From: Cyanoderma ruficeps
Lineage: Eukaryota; Chordata; Aves; Passeriformes; Timaliidae
Direction of reading: 5' to 3'
DNA: 64,000 nucleotides
Assembly (NCBI GenBank): GCA_008694505.1
Contig: VZDJ01000623.1
Location: 14,348,988 to 14,412,987, forward strand
The notes beneath the pieces were generated by a model. The model was given only the letters and a program-made list of their open reading frames with translations. It was not told the DNA's origin and searched no databases. Each line of letters begins with the position of its first letter. Within the stretch, counting starts at the first letter, position 1. The position numbers and the translations under genes are program-made. Positions 12,601-27,600 of the stretch are shown here, piece after piece.

Positions 12601-15600
12601 CACAAAAAGCAGCATCACACATATGTAGTGCATGCTACTATGAGGAACCTGAAACTTTATATTTCCTGATTAATTTTTTTTTAAACAGCCTATATAAATC
12701 AGATTTTATACATTAGTATTGTCCAGATGGGTAGGGCCCTTTTCTGGGTTAGGTTTATACCTCAGTTAAATAGAGGTAACATGGACAGTGGTGGAGGCAA
12801 GCGTGTTTCTTGGTTCTTTCAGACTGATAAAAAGCAGAAATAATTCTCAAGATTTTTATCCTGCTCTTTGCAGAGAGCCACATAGGACTGAATTTCCCTC
12901 TCTCCTCCATCAGGCAGCTGTACACAAGGGAAAGATTTTGTTTTATAATTAACTACTGCCTAAAATACTTATATCTTACCTGCCTCACACAGTAACCCAA
13001 AGTCCTGCAGGGAAATTGATCCAGAGTTTTAAAAGAATAAGAACACTCCAAGGATACAGAAATCTTGGAGAGGGCACTGTGGATAAACAGAACTGCACAA
13101 GCAAAGGCTTGCAAGTGCAAAAACAGGTTCTGCTTTGAAAAGGGATCCTGAAAGGAATATGTTTGTGAAGATCCACATTTTCTCTCTCACTAGTTTTCCC
13201 ACATCAAAAAGGGCATAGGCTCAAAACTTGTCCAGTTCCAAGCTCTGTCAGCTAAGTCTCACATCAGAAATTCTAATTGCATGGCTTTTTAGCAGCATTT
13301 CTGCTAGTCAAGAATAGCTCTGCAGGACAGCTGAGGTTTCTCAGTCATCCCTGGCACGTTTTTCTCCTGGGCTGTTGATACAACCCATTAGACCTACACG
13401 TGGCAGTTAGGCAACAAACCAGCTCATGCACAAGATACTATCTTGGTTGTCTCTTCTCTGCACACTGCTTCTATGGAGCCAAGAAAACAAAGGAAGAGGT
13501 GCAAGCTAGGAGAGGGGGAGAGAATTAATTAAACCAAATAGTCAATTCTACAAGATATTGGTTCTAAATTACCTGTATAGGCCAAGCTGGCAGAGGCTGC
13601 AAGAAGTCAGCTTTATAGGGATAATTCACCATAGCCAAGTTTACCCATGTTTCACTCAGCCAATTTTTCAACACAACAGCATCCTGAGGAGTTTTTAAGG
13701 GGCTGCACAAATGAAATGTGTTGGAAAGCCACTGCAAACCTGCATCTTTAATAAAAATAAATGGATAAAACAATATTTAGTGGATTGTACCATTAACACA
13801 TATACATCAATTGTGCTGCTACTAAAAAACATTTTCAGTTAGCCTAACTAATTTAGTGAAACTATTCCACACACATACAAGCACAGCAGATCAAATTTTA
13901 GTCAGCACCTCACTACAACCTCTTTTCAGGTAGTTGTATAATCACAGGATCACTTAGGTTGGAAAAGATCCTCAAGTCCAACTGAGTCCCTATCACTGAG
14001 TTCATAATGACTACAGTAACTTTCTTTTCCTGAATGCCTCAGCTGATAAAAAGTACTTTTTTTACATTAATGACTATCTGGCCTATTTTGTCAGAAGAAA
14101 TATGAGGATTGAGATTCTGATCTTTAGTCTGTTCTTATCTGACCTTAGGAATGTTTGGACCTGAATTCTGCATCCCACCAGGCCTGAAGGAAGTCTGTGA
14201 TACAACAAAACAGGCATTTAAAAGTAGCACTAGGTTCACTAGGCAGTTTTCAGCACTAGGAGCAGAGTTTCAGAAATCCCAAGACACGCATAGGTGAAAG
14301 TCACAACATACTCCTGATCATTACTGTTCTTTGAAAAAGCACTGGTGAGGTCTTTCTTACCTGTTGAGGAAAGGTGGTTAATAGCATTCCAGGAATTCCG
14401 GATGCTCTCTGAGCAGCCTGGGCCACTCTTTTTGAAATCATTGGTCACTATGCTGAAAAACGTGCCACATGGAACCAAATCACCAAACTGCCAGATTGGG
14501 GCTGAGGCTGCCAGAGCTCTGCAAAGGGACACAAAAAGATCCTGAACCCTGCAAAATGGTCTCCCACTATCTAAGCAGCATTTATAATTCAGCTTGGACA
14601 CCAGGCTCTAGGTGAGCTAACCATAATGTTGCAAAATTATTCCACAGGTCTGTATGCATAAGGCTGCTGGAGGATGTAATATCTTGGACACAGGTACAAC
14701 AGTATCAGCAAATACAAGAGGTGGCAATTCAGACTTGATTACTTTTTGTATTCCATTCTTATCTATCAGTTGGGTCTTTCTCACTAGGAATTGTGTGAAC
14801 TCAAATGAAAAGAGGCCCAGTCCATGAAAATAAACTTCTCTAGCTTGTTTCCAAGAGGGTAAGTAGGGTATTAAAGAGATTAAGACCTGCCTAAAGTCAT
14901 CAGAAAGTCTGGAGACCCTGAAAAAAATTAGGTGCCAAGTCAGTGTTCATGTGTTGTTTTCACAAATCTAACAGATAACTGACAAAATACACCATCCATA
15001 CCTGCTGACCTACAGCTGTCTTTGTTAGGCAAACAGTGCCTCTTCCCAAATTAAAAGTAACTTGATTCCTTCTCCCAGTACTGAAAAATTCAAGCCAGCT
15101 TGAATTATGGTACTTCTCCCAGAGCAGTAATATTTACAGCACAGAAGTAACAAATGCCTGCTCTGTTTAAGCAGGAGGAGCACACTCACCCAATCACCAC
15201 ATGGGGATACTTCATCCTAAACCAGGCTGCAAGCATTCCCCCATAAGACCCTCCAATAGCTATGACTGGACTGTGCTGGGCTCCTGCAGTGGTTGTCTTC
15301 AAGTACTCAACGAGTACTGCAAAATCTGCCAGAGCTTGTTCTGATGTCAGGTAATTGAGATGCTTGGAATCCTGAAAGAAGGCAGATTATGGACAGCATG
15401 AGTGATTCCCAGAAATCTTTCTATTCCCCACAGCAGCTACAGATAAAATCAGGTCTACAGCTAAAACCACAGCTCTAAATCTGTGCCTGAGAACAAATGA
15501 AATATTCTTTGCAGGTGTCCCTTGAAGCACTAAAAAAACCCTCTAGGTTTGTTTTTGCCTTTTTTTTACCCCAGAATTGATAGTTACAAAAAAGTTACAT

Positions 15601-18600
15601 GTTACTCAAGTCAACACTCATTGCCCTGGCAAGAATTAAAATACACAGAATTATGTTTGTTGGAATAGATTCATTAGGAAGAAAAAGATGACACTTACAC
15701 TGAAAGACTCATTCCCAAAGGGCAAAGATTCTCCATAATATCTATGTTCAGCAAATACCAACATGGCATTAAGTTCTTCAGCCACATCCCACATAAAACC
15801 CTGGTTGGAGGAAAACAGACAGAGAAAATAATTGATTCAACTTGTTTAAAAGTCTCTAGTTTCAATCTAGCATATTCCAATTATTTGATTAGAAAGATAT
15901 CACTATCAAAATGCCACTAGAAAGACAGAGTGCAATTTGGTTTTAGGGTATCATTTAAGTAAGAAAACACACGAAACAGAGATCAAACTAGAGAAGGTGA
16001 TATATACAAAGACAGTATGTACATTTCAATGCTGTGAAATATAAAGTATCCTTGTTTTGCGACTACACACAGACAATTCTAACAGAACTCCTATGGCACA
16101 AGCTTAATCCACAGGGGAGAAAAAAAAGGCTACAGAAGAAAAGCATTTGTCCTAGAACTACATTACAGAAAACACAACACTCGTTTGACAATAAGCAATA
16201 ATTTAGAGCATTGCAATCAAGTTATTTTCAACTAATAGATAAGTACAACTTGTTACTATTTGTTGATAACAGTTTGTTACCACCAGCTATGAGAAGAAGC
16301 AGACAGAGATAATCTGCTGGCAGTACAAAGCATGCAAGCAGTCCTTGGTGGCTTTGAGCTCAGCACATACCACCTCCTGTTGTGTTACTGGACTTTGTAT
16401 TGAAATGGCTGAACAAACCCCATATGCTCCATTCTACATTTGTATCAGTCAGGGAAGCAAAACCTTCCACAGGTACAGCAGAGAACAAAAATTATCTGGC
16501 TTTGATTTCCAGCTCCCTTCATATTTTTCTTAATAGAGAAACAAAAATCCAAACATGAAAACCTTCCGTTTTACTTGGGGAATCTAAAGTACAAGGATAA
16601 GTTTAATTTGGTCCAAAATTCTGAATTGTTAGCTCAGGGCAACTCTAGTGTTTCCTCTAGAAATTTTTTTCACTGCTCCAGGAATTTAATACAAGTGTAT
16701 CCCTTTGGTTTGTCTGGGCTTCAAACAGGACCCTGAAGCCCCTTCAACTTTTTTGTTGCTTTTGTTCAGCTTCTTTTTCCTCCTGTAACAATCACAGCAA
16801 TCATTACAAACTTATCTTTCAACGACCTTGTGTGACTGCCTTCTTGTTCCTCCTCACATTTTCAGTGCACCATTACTGCAGGTAGGGCTGTAATCCCACT
16901 ATTTCCCACTTACTGTGTTGTTGCAGAACCACTCGATGTCTCCTTCATTGCCTGTATAAAACAGTATTGGCCCATTGTCCTTCTTCCAGTGCTGATCTGC
17001 TACCAGGTACCGCTGCTGGAATGTACGATTTTCATCAAATCCAAAGTGATCAATCTGTGAGAACAGACATCAGCAACATGTTCAGAAAACTAGAACTGAT
17101 CCTGGAGCCCACTGGGAGTGCTGACTCCTCTAACTGGCAGTTAAAATTTAAAAAAAAATACGTCATTAAATTAATTTCTATTCCTAGTTAATCAAATTAT
17201 TTCTGCTGTGTGGAAAAAAAATAGTCAGAATTACATATATTGTATATACTGAAGGAGAAATGCTATTTTCAGCCATTAAGAAAAAAAATAAATCTATGCC
17301 CTTTCTACAGCATCCTACTTAACCCCAGATATTCTAAATATATTTAGGAAGTCAGACAAATCTCCTGAGAGTTCGCAAAGTACCTTGTGCAATAAAACTG
17401 TATCAGCAAGTAAAAAGAGTCCTCACAGGATGTTCTGAGTCTCAGGAAAACCTTACTAGCCTAGTTCTTAAAAAAAAAAACCAACCTGAAAAAAGCAGCA
17501 AACTAAACAAAAAAGAACTCCAGAACTAAAACCAACAAAAATCCTACCTCTTCTTTTTCTCCTCCTTCTGGCATAAGAATTAAATTTAAATAGGTTCTTC
17601 TTAGAAAGTGTGTGTTTTATTGCTTACCACTGCTCCACAAATATTGCCAGCCTATAGACATCACATCCCTTAACCCCATAGTATTAGATTTATTTCCTCA
17701 TTAGAAATTCAATTCCTAAGATCATTTTTTCCCCAGCTTTTACTCACACTGCTTTGAATCCACCTCAACCCTTCCCCTAGAATTCATCCACACTGGAAAG
17801 TTTATCCATTGCTTTTACAAGTGACTCCCTGCATAGGCACAATCTTTTCTGGAGAAAAAAGCACTTTTTACAGGCTTTTACTATGAAATATAAAATAAAC
17901 CAAACCAAACCACAGAATTACCCCAGACTTATCCTACTTAATTACCATGTATTCACTGTTCTTCACGACTTTTATTCATCAGCTGGAGATGACCTGCAGC
18001 TTCCCAATTTTGACTTCCATCAGCACATCAACCCACCTTTTCCTGTCATAGTTCCTGCTGGTGGTAACAGCCTGACATCTGCTGGCTTGAGGATCTCTGC
18101 TCTCCCATCCATCTGACTTCACACCCAAACTCTGCCACACCTCTCAGATGCTACAGGAAACAAACTTTCACATTCCCTGTTTTGGGAACATCTACAATTT
18201 AAAGTTGAAAAGCAGCAGATCTCACCCAAATCCAAGCACTTGCTGTTATCACAGTAACTCAGAAAAGCCTAACACTTGACCTGTAGGATCCAGCTACTCC
18301 ACGCCAGGTACTTATATTTGCTTTGGGTCAAAGAAAGCACAGGAACTTATTTCAGATGTACAATCTGCTGCAAAATGTCTTTTCTGAACTCCCTCAAAGG
18401 TTACTCACTCTTGGACTCGAGCAGGGAGCAGGAGGCGGCGTGTGCTGCAGCTCACTGCTGCAACAGCAGGAGCAGATGCAGGTCTGGGCATGGTTTGGAC
18501 ACACATGAGAGACAAAGTCTTTGCCTTCAATAAGTAACTTCAGTGACAGCATCCAGACCCAAAAAAAACTATTTTATGTACTTTCACAGGTTTCCTCAGG

Positions 18601-21600
18601 GAGGCCATCTGCTCCTCACTCATAAGTACATGGTGATGCCATCATGTGCATATTTAAGGGCTCCTTCACTGAACTTCAGTACTGACAACACACTCTGGGC
18701 TTGTTTCATTCTGACAACTCACCTGCACAGTTATTCATTTCAGTTTCACCTATTAAGGGTGACTAAATATAGAAAGGCAGAACAAGGTCAGCAACTGAAA
18801 AAGTCTATGGTCATCAGACCTTGGGACAATTAAAGAGAACAATCAGTTAAGGCACATCTAAAAAGTCACCGTATGGTTTGATAAACTCCAATACTCTTAC
18901 AAAGTACAACTAACATCTTTTGTTCCATGTCTGTTTGTAAACAGGGGAAATTCTTTTTACATTTAAAATTTCTTGTTAGGCTGCTTGCCAGAGATAGGAA
19001 AAACAGGCCCATGTGTCCTGCTTGCCTTTTATGGAATCACCTAAAATTAAATATTTAGATTTAGAACTTGATTCTGCATCCTTCCTGCCTGAAGCCAAAG
19101 TGCCAGCTAGAGGACTAGAGCCCAAAAAGTACTCAACTTTCCTAACTACAAACATACATGCCAGTGCAGGCAGCTTAACATGCAACAGACAAAAAGAGTG
19201 CCAAGGAAAAAACTAAAGCAAAAACAAAAAAAGAAAAACAACCCAAGCAAACAAAAACCACCCAAACAAAAGAAAAAAAACAGAGATTGAAAATTTTTGA
19301 TATCAGGCTGAGCTTATCCAACAGGGTATAGTGCAGAACAGATTCTAAAGCCCATCTTACTATTCCTATTTCACAGGAGCTTTCACAGAAGATTAGGAAA
19401 GTGATACTCCAACATGCACATATTTTCCCAAATTATGGCTAGTTTTCTTCAGAATATCATTTACTGCAGTTTTCCTCTGATGTGATCTGCAAGTCTACTT
19501 CCCCAAAACAAACCGCAAAATTACAATGCTCTAGTGAGTCTGTCTTTCAAAACCAAGAGAGAAAAATACAGAAATTTAAGTTCTCTTTTGGTGGTTTTAG
19601 TAACCACCCTGATCAAAGAGTCATGATTCTGTGTCTTGACTCTGACATGTTGTACATTCCCTCACTGCCATCACCCATGTTATTCTTTCCTATTCCCCCT
19701 TCAGTCTGTAAAAATCTGATACTCCCACAACAGCTAAACTGCCTCTGTTCATCATATTCATAGCACATCCAACTGTGGACATGTGTAAGATCCCAGGCAG
19801 AACAAACACAAATCCAGACTTCTCCAGAACCAAAAAAAAAAAAAAAAAATCACAAGTAGCTATTACTCAGCTGAAGAGCAGAAACTCCTTTAGTTCTAGA
19901 TTATGGGGCTTCATCCCTTGTAGTAACTTGTCTTTGCAAGGGGAAGACATACAGCATGAATAAAAAAAAGATCCAAATCATAACAAAACCTAATCTTTGT
20001 AAAGCAGCCAGAGAAGAAAGTGTCGCAAGTGCTGGTTATTGCCAAGAAATTCAAAGAAATTCTAAATCCGGAACATCAAAACACGGTGTGGAGGTATCCC
20101 AAGGAGTATCTTCTCACAAGAGTAAAAACTGTGTCAAAACGTGTCAAGGCAGAGGGAAGAAGCCCAAGAATCTCTATAAAATTGTGAGGGGAAAGGTTTG
20201 GGCAGGGAGGGAAAGCTGCAGTTCGGGAACAGCAGATGGAGCTGTTGTGTAGCCAAACCGTGCAGCAGGAGCGCGGAGCTGTGGCACAGCAACTGCTGGG
20301 TCTCATTCAAACAATTTTATTTCACTATTCCTTATAGAACAGGCCTGCAAACAGGTACTAAACCCCAGCAACTGTGTGAAGCCTACTGTAGTACTCAAAT
20401 CAACCAGATATTTTTACAGCTTTATTTCCTTAAGTAGATGTCATTAAAAAGTTGAACCGGAAAGGGTTTTTATCCCCACTCTTAGGCAAAAGGAGTAAGA
20501 TAAAAGCAATGACTTTTACAACCAGACCACAACAGGAAAAAGAAAAAAAAATCTGTTTAGTACACATTTAAAATACCTTAACTGCTGGTTAAAACAATGG
20601 TAATGGTATACTAGAAATATGTGATTTTTCCAATTAAAATTTTCATAATTACAACTGTGTCCAGGATGTCAGCAATAAGCACAAGGTCCTGAGCAGTCCT
20701 AAAGAACTTTGAAATTGGCCCTGCTTTGAGTGGGAAGTTTGAAGAGATGATGGCGAAGTTCCCTTCTGAAACTAAACCATTCTAGAATGCAAACCACTTA
20801 CTCAGCCCAAAGTTCTAAGCTTCTGTAAACAGGACTATCTGGCAAGCTCGATAAAAAAATAACACAGCCATCATCAGCGATGCAACAGAAACATTTCACA
20901 GATGAAAGTATGATCAACTGACATAAGAACAGTCATTCTGATACTCATAAGAGGAAGGACAAAATTAGAAAAAGCAGCACTGAAACTCATAAGTTATGAA
21001 TAAGTCTTTAAGAGAAACTCTTGTCAGCTGAGGCAGGCAGGATGGCAAAGTGAACCCCTAAATTTCAGCTCCGCGTACAAAAACCTTTGTGAACATTGCT
21101 CCATTAAGAAAGCCTCCTGTTTTCCTGCATACCTTTGAGTCCAAAGACTCTCAAAGCATTTGGGGAAAAAGAAAACAAACATGCAGCAGATGGCTTGCAA
21201 GGCAGGCAGCTCTGATGGAAGAGTGTAGGCACTACCCCAGGCAGGACTGCACTCCCTGAGCAGGATGACAAACATCAGCGGGAAGCACAAGGCATTGAGC
21301 CCACCAGGCTGATGAGAGCACCAGACTGAAGGCTCAAGTCAGCAGCCTTGATCCTTCAGCTCACAGAAACTTTCTACAGAGAAGGGCAGCTCATCAGCTC
21401 AGGGTGAGGCACCTTCCCCAGACTGGTTTATTGAACAAACTCACACTGGGAGGAATGGCCAAACCCACCTTGGTGCCTTCTGTCTGAACAATACAGCACC
21501 TTTCTGTATCTTCACCTTATAAGTGCACACGTACCATGTGCTTTTGTTGAGCTCTCAAAGATTACTTATCTCAAGGTGGTTTTTTTGTAATGAGCTTTTT

Positions 21601-24600
21601 TGCTATTTTAGAAGCCCATTTAAAATAAAACAAGCCACTCTGCCACACATGTCCCCTGGAGAGGAGACAAAAAGGCACAACAGATGCTATTGTACAGATG
21701 TTAGTCTACTTAATGTACTTCTGGAAGTATTCAGGAACTCGGGCAATGAGTAGAGTACAAAGACAAACCAGGACATGTGGGCTAAAACCCACTTCCTTCT
21801 CAGCAGCACCTCAAGGTCTTCAGTGACTACACAGACAGGGCAGCAAAGCCAAGCCTTTACCAAAAAAAGACTGTAATTCACAGGGCAGTTTTTAACTGCA
21901 AGCATCCAACACCATTTGAGGTGGTAAATCAGCACCTGATGGTTTTATGCTTTTGGGTTTCTGGCAAGATTGTGAGCGTCTGAAAGCCTTTCTGTGATGT
22001 CTTGAATTTCAATCCTCTATGCAATAGCTTTATGTTCCCAAACTGGATATTCCATGTGAAATCAAGTCAGTTGTTTTACTGGTGAGAAGCCAGGGGATTT
22101 TAAGTCATGCTTTACTCTCCACATGTCCATGGAGTTGTTTTGAGGGCTCATCCTGTCTGAATTATTTCCTGAGGACAGGAAGATACAGGATAGGCTGAGG
22201 ATATCCTCCTGTGTGAACAGCAGTGTGGACCTTAGCTTCCCTGGGATTTCACTGATGTGTTTCTATTCCTGCTTTTACTCCTGATGGGCTGTGGGGGATT
22301 CCAGTCAGCTGGCCCCATTAGTTTGGTTTCCTCTTATAACCTTTGCTTCCTCTATTCAAATTTGAAGTTCATGAGGGCAGGGACTTCCTTGTCATGTCTG
22401 TATAACAAAGGAGGACGGGGTGGGGGACAGATTTTGTTGAGCCTGCCAGGACTGAGGGTTCATCCCACCAGTACCTATTAAGATTCTCTGTTTGTCCCTG
22501 CTCAGTGCAGAAAAGGGGGGGGGAAAACTACAAGAAATCAAGCTTAGCTTTGTTTCATCTTTTTAATTTTAAATTAAAGGAATGAGGTGTTTCCTTGCTT
22601 TCAAAGCTGACAGTTATGGAAGGAACAGCAGGGATTGAAGATTTGCACCCCTCTCTTGAAATGCACAATAATTTGGTGCTCTGTGGAAGAGCAGGGAGAT
22701 GTAAACTGCACCTCTTTGCATCCATCTGTGTAATCCACTAACTGGAAAGTCTTAGATGCAAATATCAGAAATTTAAAAGAGATAGGATCATAGATTAGAA
22801 TAATAGAACTGCTCAGGCTGGAACAACACCTTTAAGACTGAGTCCAACCATTAACCCAGCACTAACAAGCTCACCCCTAAACCATATCCCCAAGAGCCAC
22901 ATCCACACATCTCTTAAACACTTCCAGAGATGGCAATTCCACCACTTCCCAGGACATCCTGCTGCAGTGCCTGACAAGCTTTTCAGTGAAGATTTCCTAC
23001 TATCCTAAACCTCCCCTGTTGCAACTTGAGGCCATTTCTTCTCATTCTGCTGCTTGTTACTCAAGAGACAGAAACCATCTCCCTACAATCTCCTTTCACA
23101 AAGTTGTACAGAACATTAAGGTCCCCCCTCAGCCTCCCTCTTGCCAGACTAAACACCTCAGTTCCCTCAGCCACTCCTCATCAGACTTGTGCTCCAGACA
23201 CATCTCCAGCTCCGTTGCCCTTCTCTGGACATGCTCCAGCCCCTCAATGTCTTTCTTGCAGTGAAGGGCCCAAAACCGAGCACAAGATTTGAGGTGTGGC
23301 CTCAGCAGTGCCCAGTACAGGGGGACAATCCCTGATCCTGCTGGCCACACTATGACTGATCCAGGCCAGGATGTCATTGGCCTTCTTGGCCACCTGGGAA
23401 CTCTGCTGGCTCATGTTCAGCTGCTGTTCACCAGCACTCCCAGATCCTTTTACCCTGGGCAGTTTTCCAGCCATTCTTCCCCAGGCCAGTAGCAGTGCCT
23501 GGGGTTGTTGTGACCCAACAGCAGGACTGAGCACTTTGCCTTGTTGAAGCTCATACAACTGGACTCAGCCAGTGGATTCAGCCTGCCCAGATCCCTCCAC
23601 TGAGCTTTCCTGCTCTTCTGAAGACCAGCAGCTGGATTTAACCCCACTCACCACCTCCCTCTGGGCTTAGCCATCCAGCCAGTTTTCCACCCAGCAGAGT
23701 ATGCTCATCCAAGCCAAGATTGACTCTGTCACCGTCATTTTCCACAAGCTCCATAATTCAGAGCTTTTGTTCACCAGATTTAATTTTATTTGTTAATCTA
23801 TCACATTTACAAAACCGTACAGATAACAATATTTATTATTATTTTTTACTTTTTGACTATTTATTGTTTCCAAGTTCTATTCAACTATTGAGATGGTCTA
23901 GCACAAGTTACAAAATTTTCCTTGACTGTAATGAGCTTCCAGCCAAATATGCCCCCAGAGTAAATGCAGACTTAGGATCCTTGTAATAGAAAGAATCTAT
24001 CATTGCAACTGTGTCCTTGAGAATACACTGGCCTTTGACAATGCACATGGGTAAGTGATAAACCTGGCAGTGTTACATTACAGATGGACTTGATGATCTT
24101 AAAGGTCTTTTTCAGCCTAAATGTGTCTATGATCCTCCACTTCATGCACCTTTCTGAAGCTTCTCTTATCCTCCAGAAACCACAGTACCTGCTCTTGCAA
24201 TGCTGTTTAAGGAAGTTTGATTTTTAGCACAGATTTCTCTCTTCAGTGATTAAAAGACACAAATAAGGAAAACTTCAGACAGGAACTCTACCCCTGCCCT
24301 GAGTCACAGAGTTTGGACAGGCACTCGTAAAGACCAAAGAAAATTTAAACAGCTACAGGATATGCTGTAGGAAAGCACCAGGGTACTCAGGTCAGCCCTT
24401 GTTAGAAACAAACAGTACATGATGAAAGGTTATTTTTATGTCGGAAGCCCAACCAGCTAATGAAAACACAAACAAATTGATTTCAACTTCCACAAACCAT
24501 TAATAGTTTTGCGCTGCAATTGAACCTTCAGATTCTGCTTACCATGTAAAAATGAAGTCCATAAACACATTTAGGCTTTAATTACTTATGTGTAAAATCC

Positions 24601-27600
24601 TCCAGCAGACACAGGGAAGATGCTATTCTGTTAAAACTCCTCCATTTGGAAGGAGAAGTACCACAGGCACTCTCAACATTTTCTGTCCCAGACTTGAGAG
24701 CCACAAAGCTCCAGCACAAGGGGGAGAAGAACGGGTGACCAAGGCAGGAATCTCTTCAATCAGCTTCACTGCTATCATTCCTTAACCAGTCTCCATTCCC
24801 CTGCCACCTGGTTCTTTTCAGAGCAATGAAAAGGCTTGTGCTGCTCAGACTCCACCAGCTACATAACTCTGCAACAAACTGCTAGGGCAGTAAACACCCC
24901 AAAGGTTCACATCATTGATGCTTCCATTCAAGGCGTTATTTTCCTGGTGAAATTCTTACACAGGACAAGGGATGGGACAAGGCACGGGGAACAACCAGCT
25001 CAGAGCCCTACTTCATAAGGTATGATTTCACAAGGCTGAAAAAAGCACCAAGATGCACTACACCAGTAAGTTACCCTTGTGCACGGTCTCTCAGACCTCT
25101 AACAGGCAAAGCCCACTAATTTTTAACATGTGCTTTCCAGATTGAATTACAAATCCATCACATTCAGAGGATTAACTTCAGAGGAGAGGAAGAAATTGGA
25201 TGTGAAATGTCAATATGTCACAGATTAAGCAGCATAAAAGCATTCCAGGTTTTTTTTAGAAGTGATTTAAAGTTCTGTGTAGGATTAATTGTTTAAGCAA
25301 AAGAATTTTCAAAGTTTCATCTTCTCTGATGAACATGGTTTATATTTGAAAGACTTCCTCAATTTATTTTTTTAAAAGACACAGGGAATAAAAGCATTTC
25401 AGATCCAAGACATTTTTTAGTCAAACTAAATATTTAAACCAGCTCCACCCCTACCCCAAAAAGGTCTAAAGTTGTCTACTTTGCTAAATATTTTTAAAAG
25501 GTTTAATTCTGGTTTGTTTCATTTTCCAGGTTTTCAGAACTATAAAAAAATTTGTTTTATCATTGTCCCAGCCTAAGTTCAACCACTGTTATTGTATTTT
25601 ATTCTCTATTGCTAATCCTCCAACAGAGGATCCAAGGAAGTAATGACCAGTGACAGCAAAGAGCAAAACTGTCCTGTCATCTATCCAGATAGTCTAATTA
25701 GGCAGAGCACAGACAAAATAACAAAAGCTCAGTGCAGGGATGACAGCTTATCAGTATTAAAAGGCTAAGTTTTATACATGTGCCACTGGGGATCATGTAT
25801 TTAGTTGCCACCAATTCTGATGAATACCGAGGTGGGGGAGAGAAAATTTCAGAAAACAAAGCAGGAAAGCAGCAATCACTTCTACAGCCCTGATGCAATA
25901 GCAAAAATACCACGTAGCAGCTGCTACTTTGGCAACCTTGCAACACCAAGGAACAACTTCTGCTAGCAGGGCTGCAAGATGCTGGTGGACAGGACGATGA
26001 GGAAACCAGCAGCATTCAGGAAAATATCATCTGCAGCTCCCTGCTCCACCAAGCGCATCCATATTGGTAATCAGAGGGAAAGGACATCCCACAGTACCAT
26101 GGGTCCACGGTATCCCAGGCAGGTAGGCTTTTCAGTGAGCCAAATCCTCTTCAGCAAAGAGACACACATCTCAAATTTTATTCTACAAGCACCTTTTCCA
26201 GCTAATCTTCACATAATCGCTTTGGCTTCAAGCCTGACACAAGGGTGAACTTGTACACAAGCTCTGTATCTGGGCTGTAGGCGTGAATAATGAAAAAAGC
26301 TGTTACATCCATTTAAAGCTAGAAACAACAGCCCACAGAGATCAGAAGTTCTGTTCTTTGCTCACTGTGTGCATTTAGAGAATGACCATCACACAGCACA
26401 CCTGACAGCAGCACTATAACAGCACCAAACATCTGAACATATTACATGCATGCTAGAGCTGAACTAAAGCACAGGAGACAGCAATTAGAAATTTAAAATA
26501 AAAAAAAGAAAATTAGCCCATTACACCACAGGCAAGGGGTATCTACTGACTGTGCTTAAAAGAAACACAATTCCCGTTCTTCTGTCCATGCTAAATTCTC
26601 TGAACTGACATGCCAGGAAAACAAAGAAATTAACCACTTTGCAACTATTAGTAAGATGGCCTAGTACAGCCTGGTTTACCCCACTAAATTTCTTAGAAGC
26701 TTCACTGCTTTATCTATAAAATCCAAATATTAGAGGATGTATGAAATAAATAAAGGTATTCAGTTTTTGAAAGCTTGAAATTAAATAATCAAGTTTGACC
26801 TCTGGTCTCTCGCTTACCCACTCGGCAAAATGCTACAAATTATCTGCACAACCTGCAACAACTTCATATGCTGATGGCTGATCTTGTTCTCCTCAGATGA
26901 AGAAATAGACACAGAACTTAAAATTTCCTTTTGAACTTCATTTTCCTCCATATCTCCCTGCCCAGTCCCCACCACAAAAAAAAACCCAAAGGAAAACAAG
27001 CCAAAAAACCACAAACAATCCAAAACCAACCAGCTCTAAGACTTCGCTTCAACTTGTAGAGTCTCATGGTACAAGCCAAATTCAGTGAGTTAACAGTTCT
27101 CATGCACATCTGGCTTGTAAACATCTTGCTACTTCTGCTTATTGTTTTGTTCTTTAGACTTTCATTAATCTAGACAGTCTATCAGAAATCTTTCAGTGGC
27201 CTATTACAGCTTTTAACGATTAAAGCCAGTGAGATGTGCTCACTTTCAGTGAGGGAGTAGTGATCATTGATGTTTTTTGAGTCACTAGTATTAACTGCTC
27301 ACTTGAAGGAAGAGGCTGCAAGTTGTGAGGAAATTGTTTCCTGCTTAATTTGAGAAGCTGATGTCTGCATTGTGACCCCACAGATAAGTAGTGCATAAAA
27401 ATAAAAATTCACTGACAAGCTTTAACAAGTACTTCCCCGTTTTCCTGTCCACTGAATGAGAGCTATTGTTCCTGCTCACAGACCTGGTTTATAGCTTACA
27501 GTTCCTATTTTAAATCATGCTATGAAATCACAGAGTAAGGGCTGCCAAGTACTCCTGTACTACTTGATGAGTAAAACACATATTCCAAGTAATTCACCTC

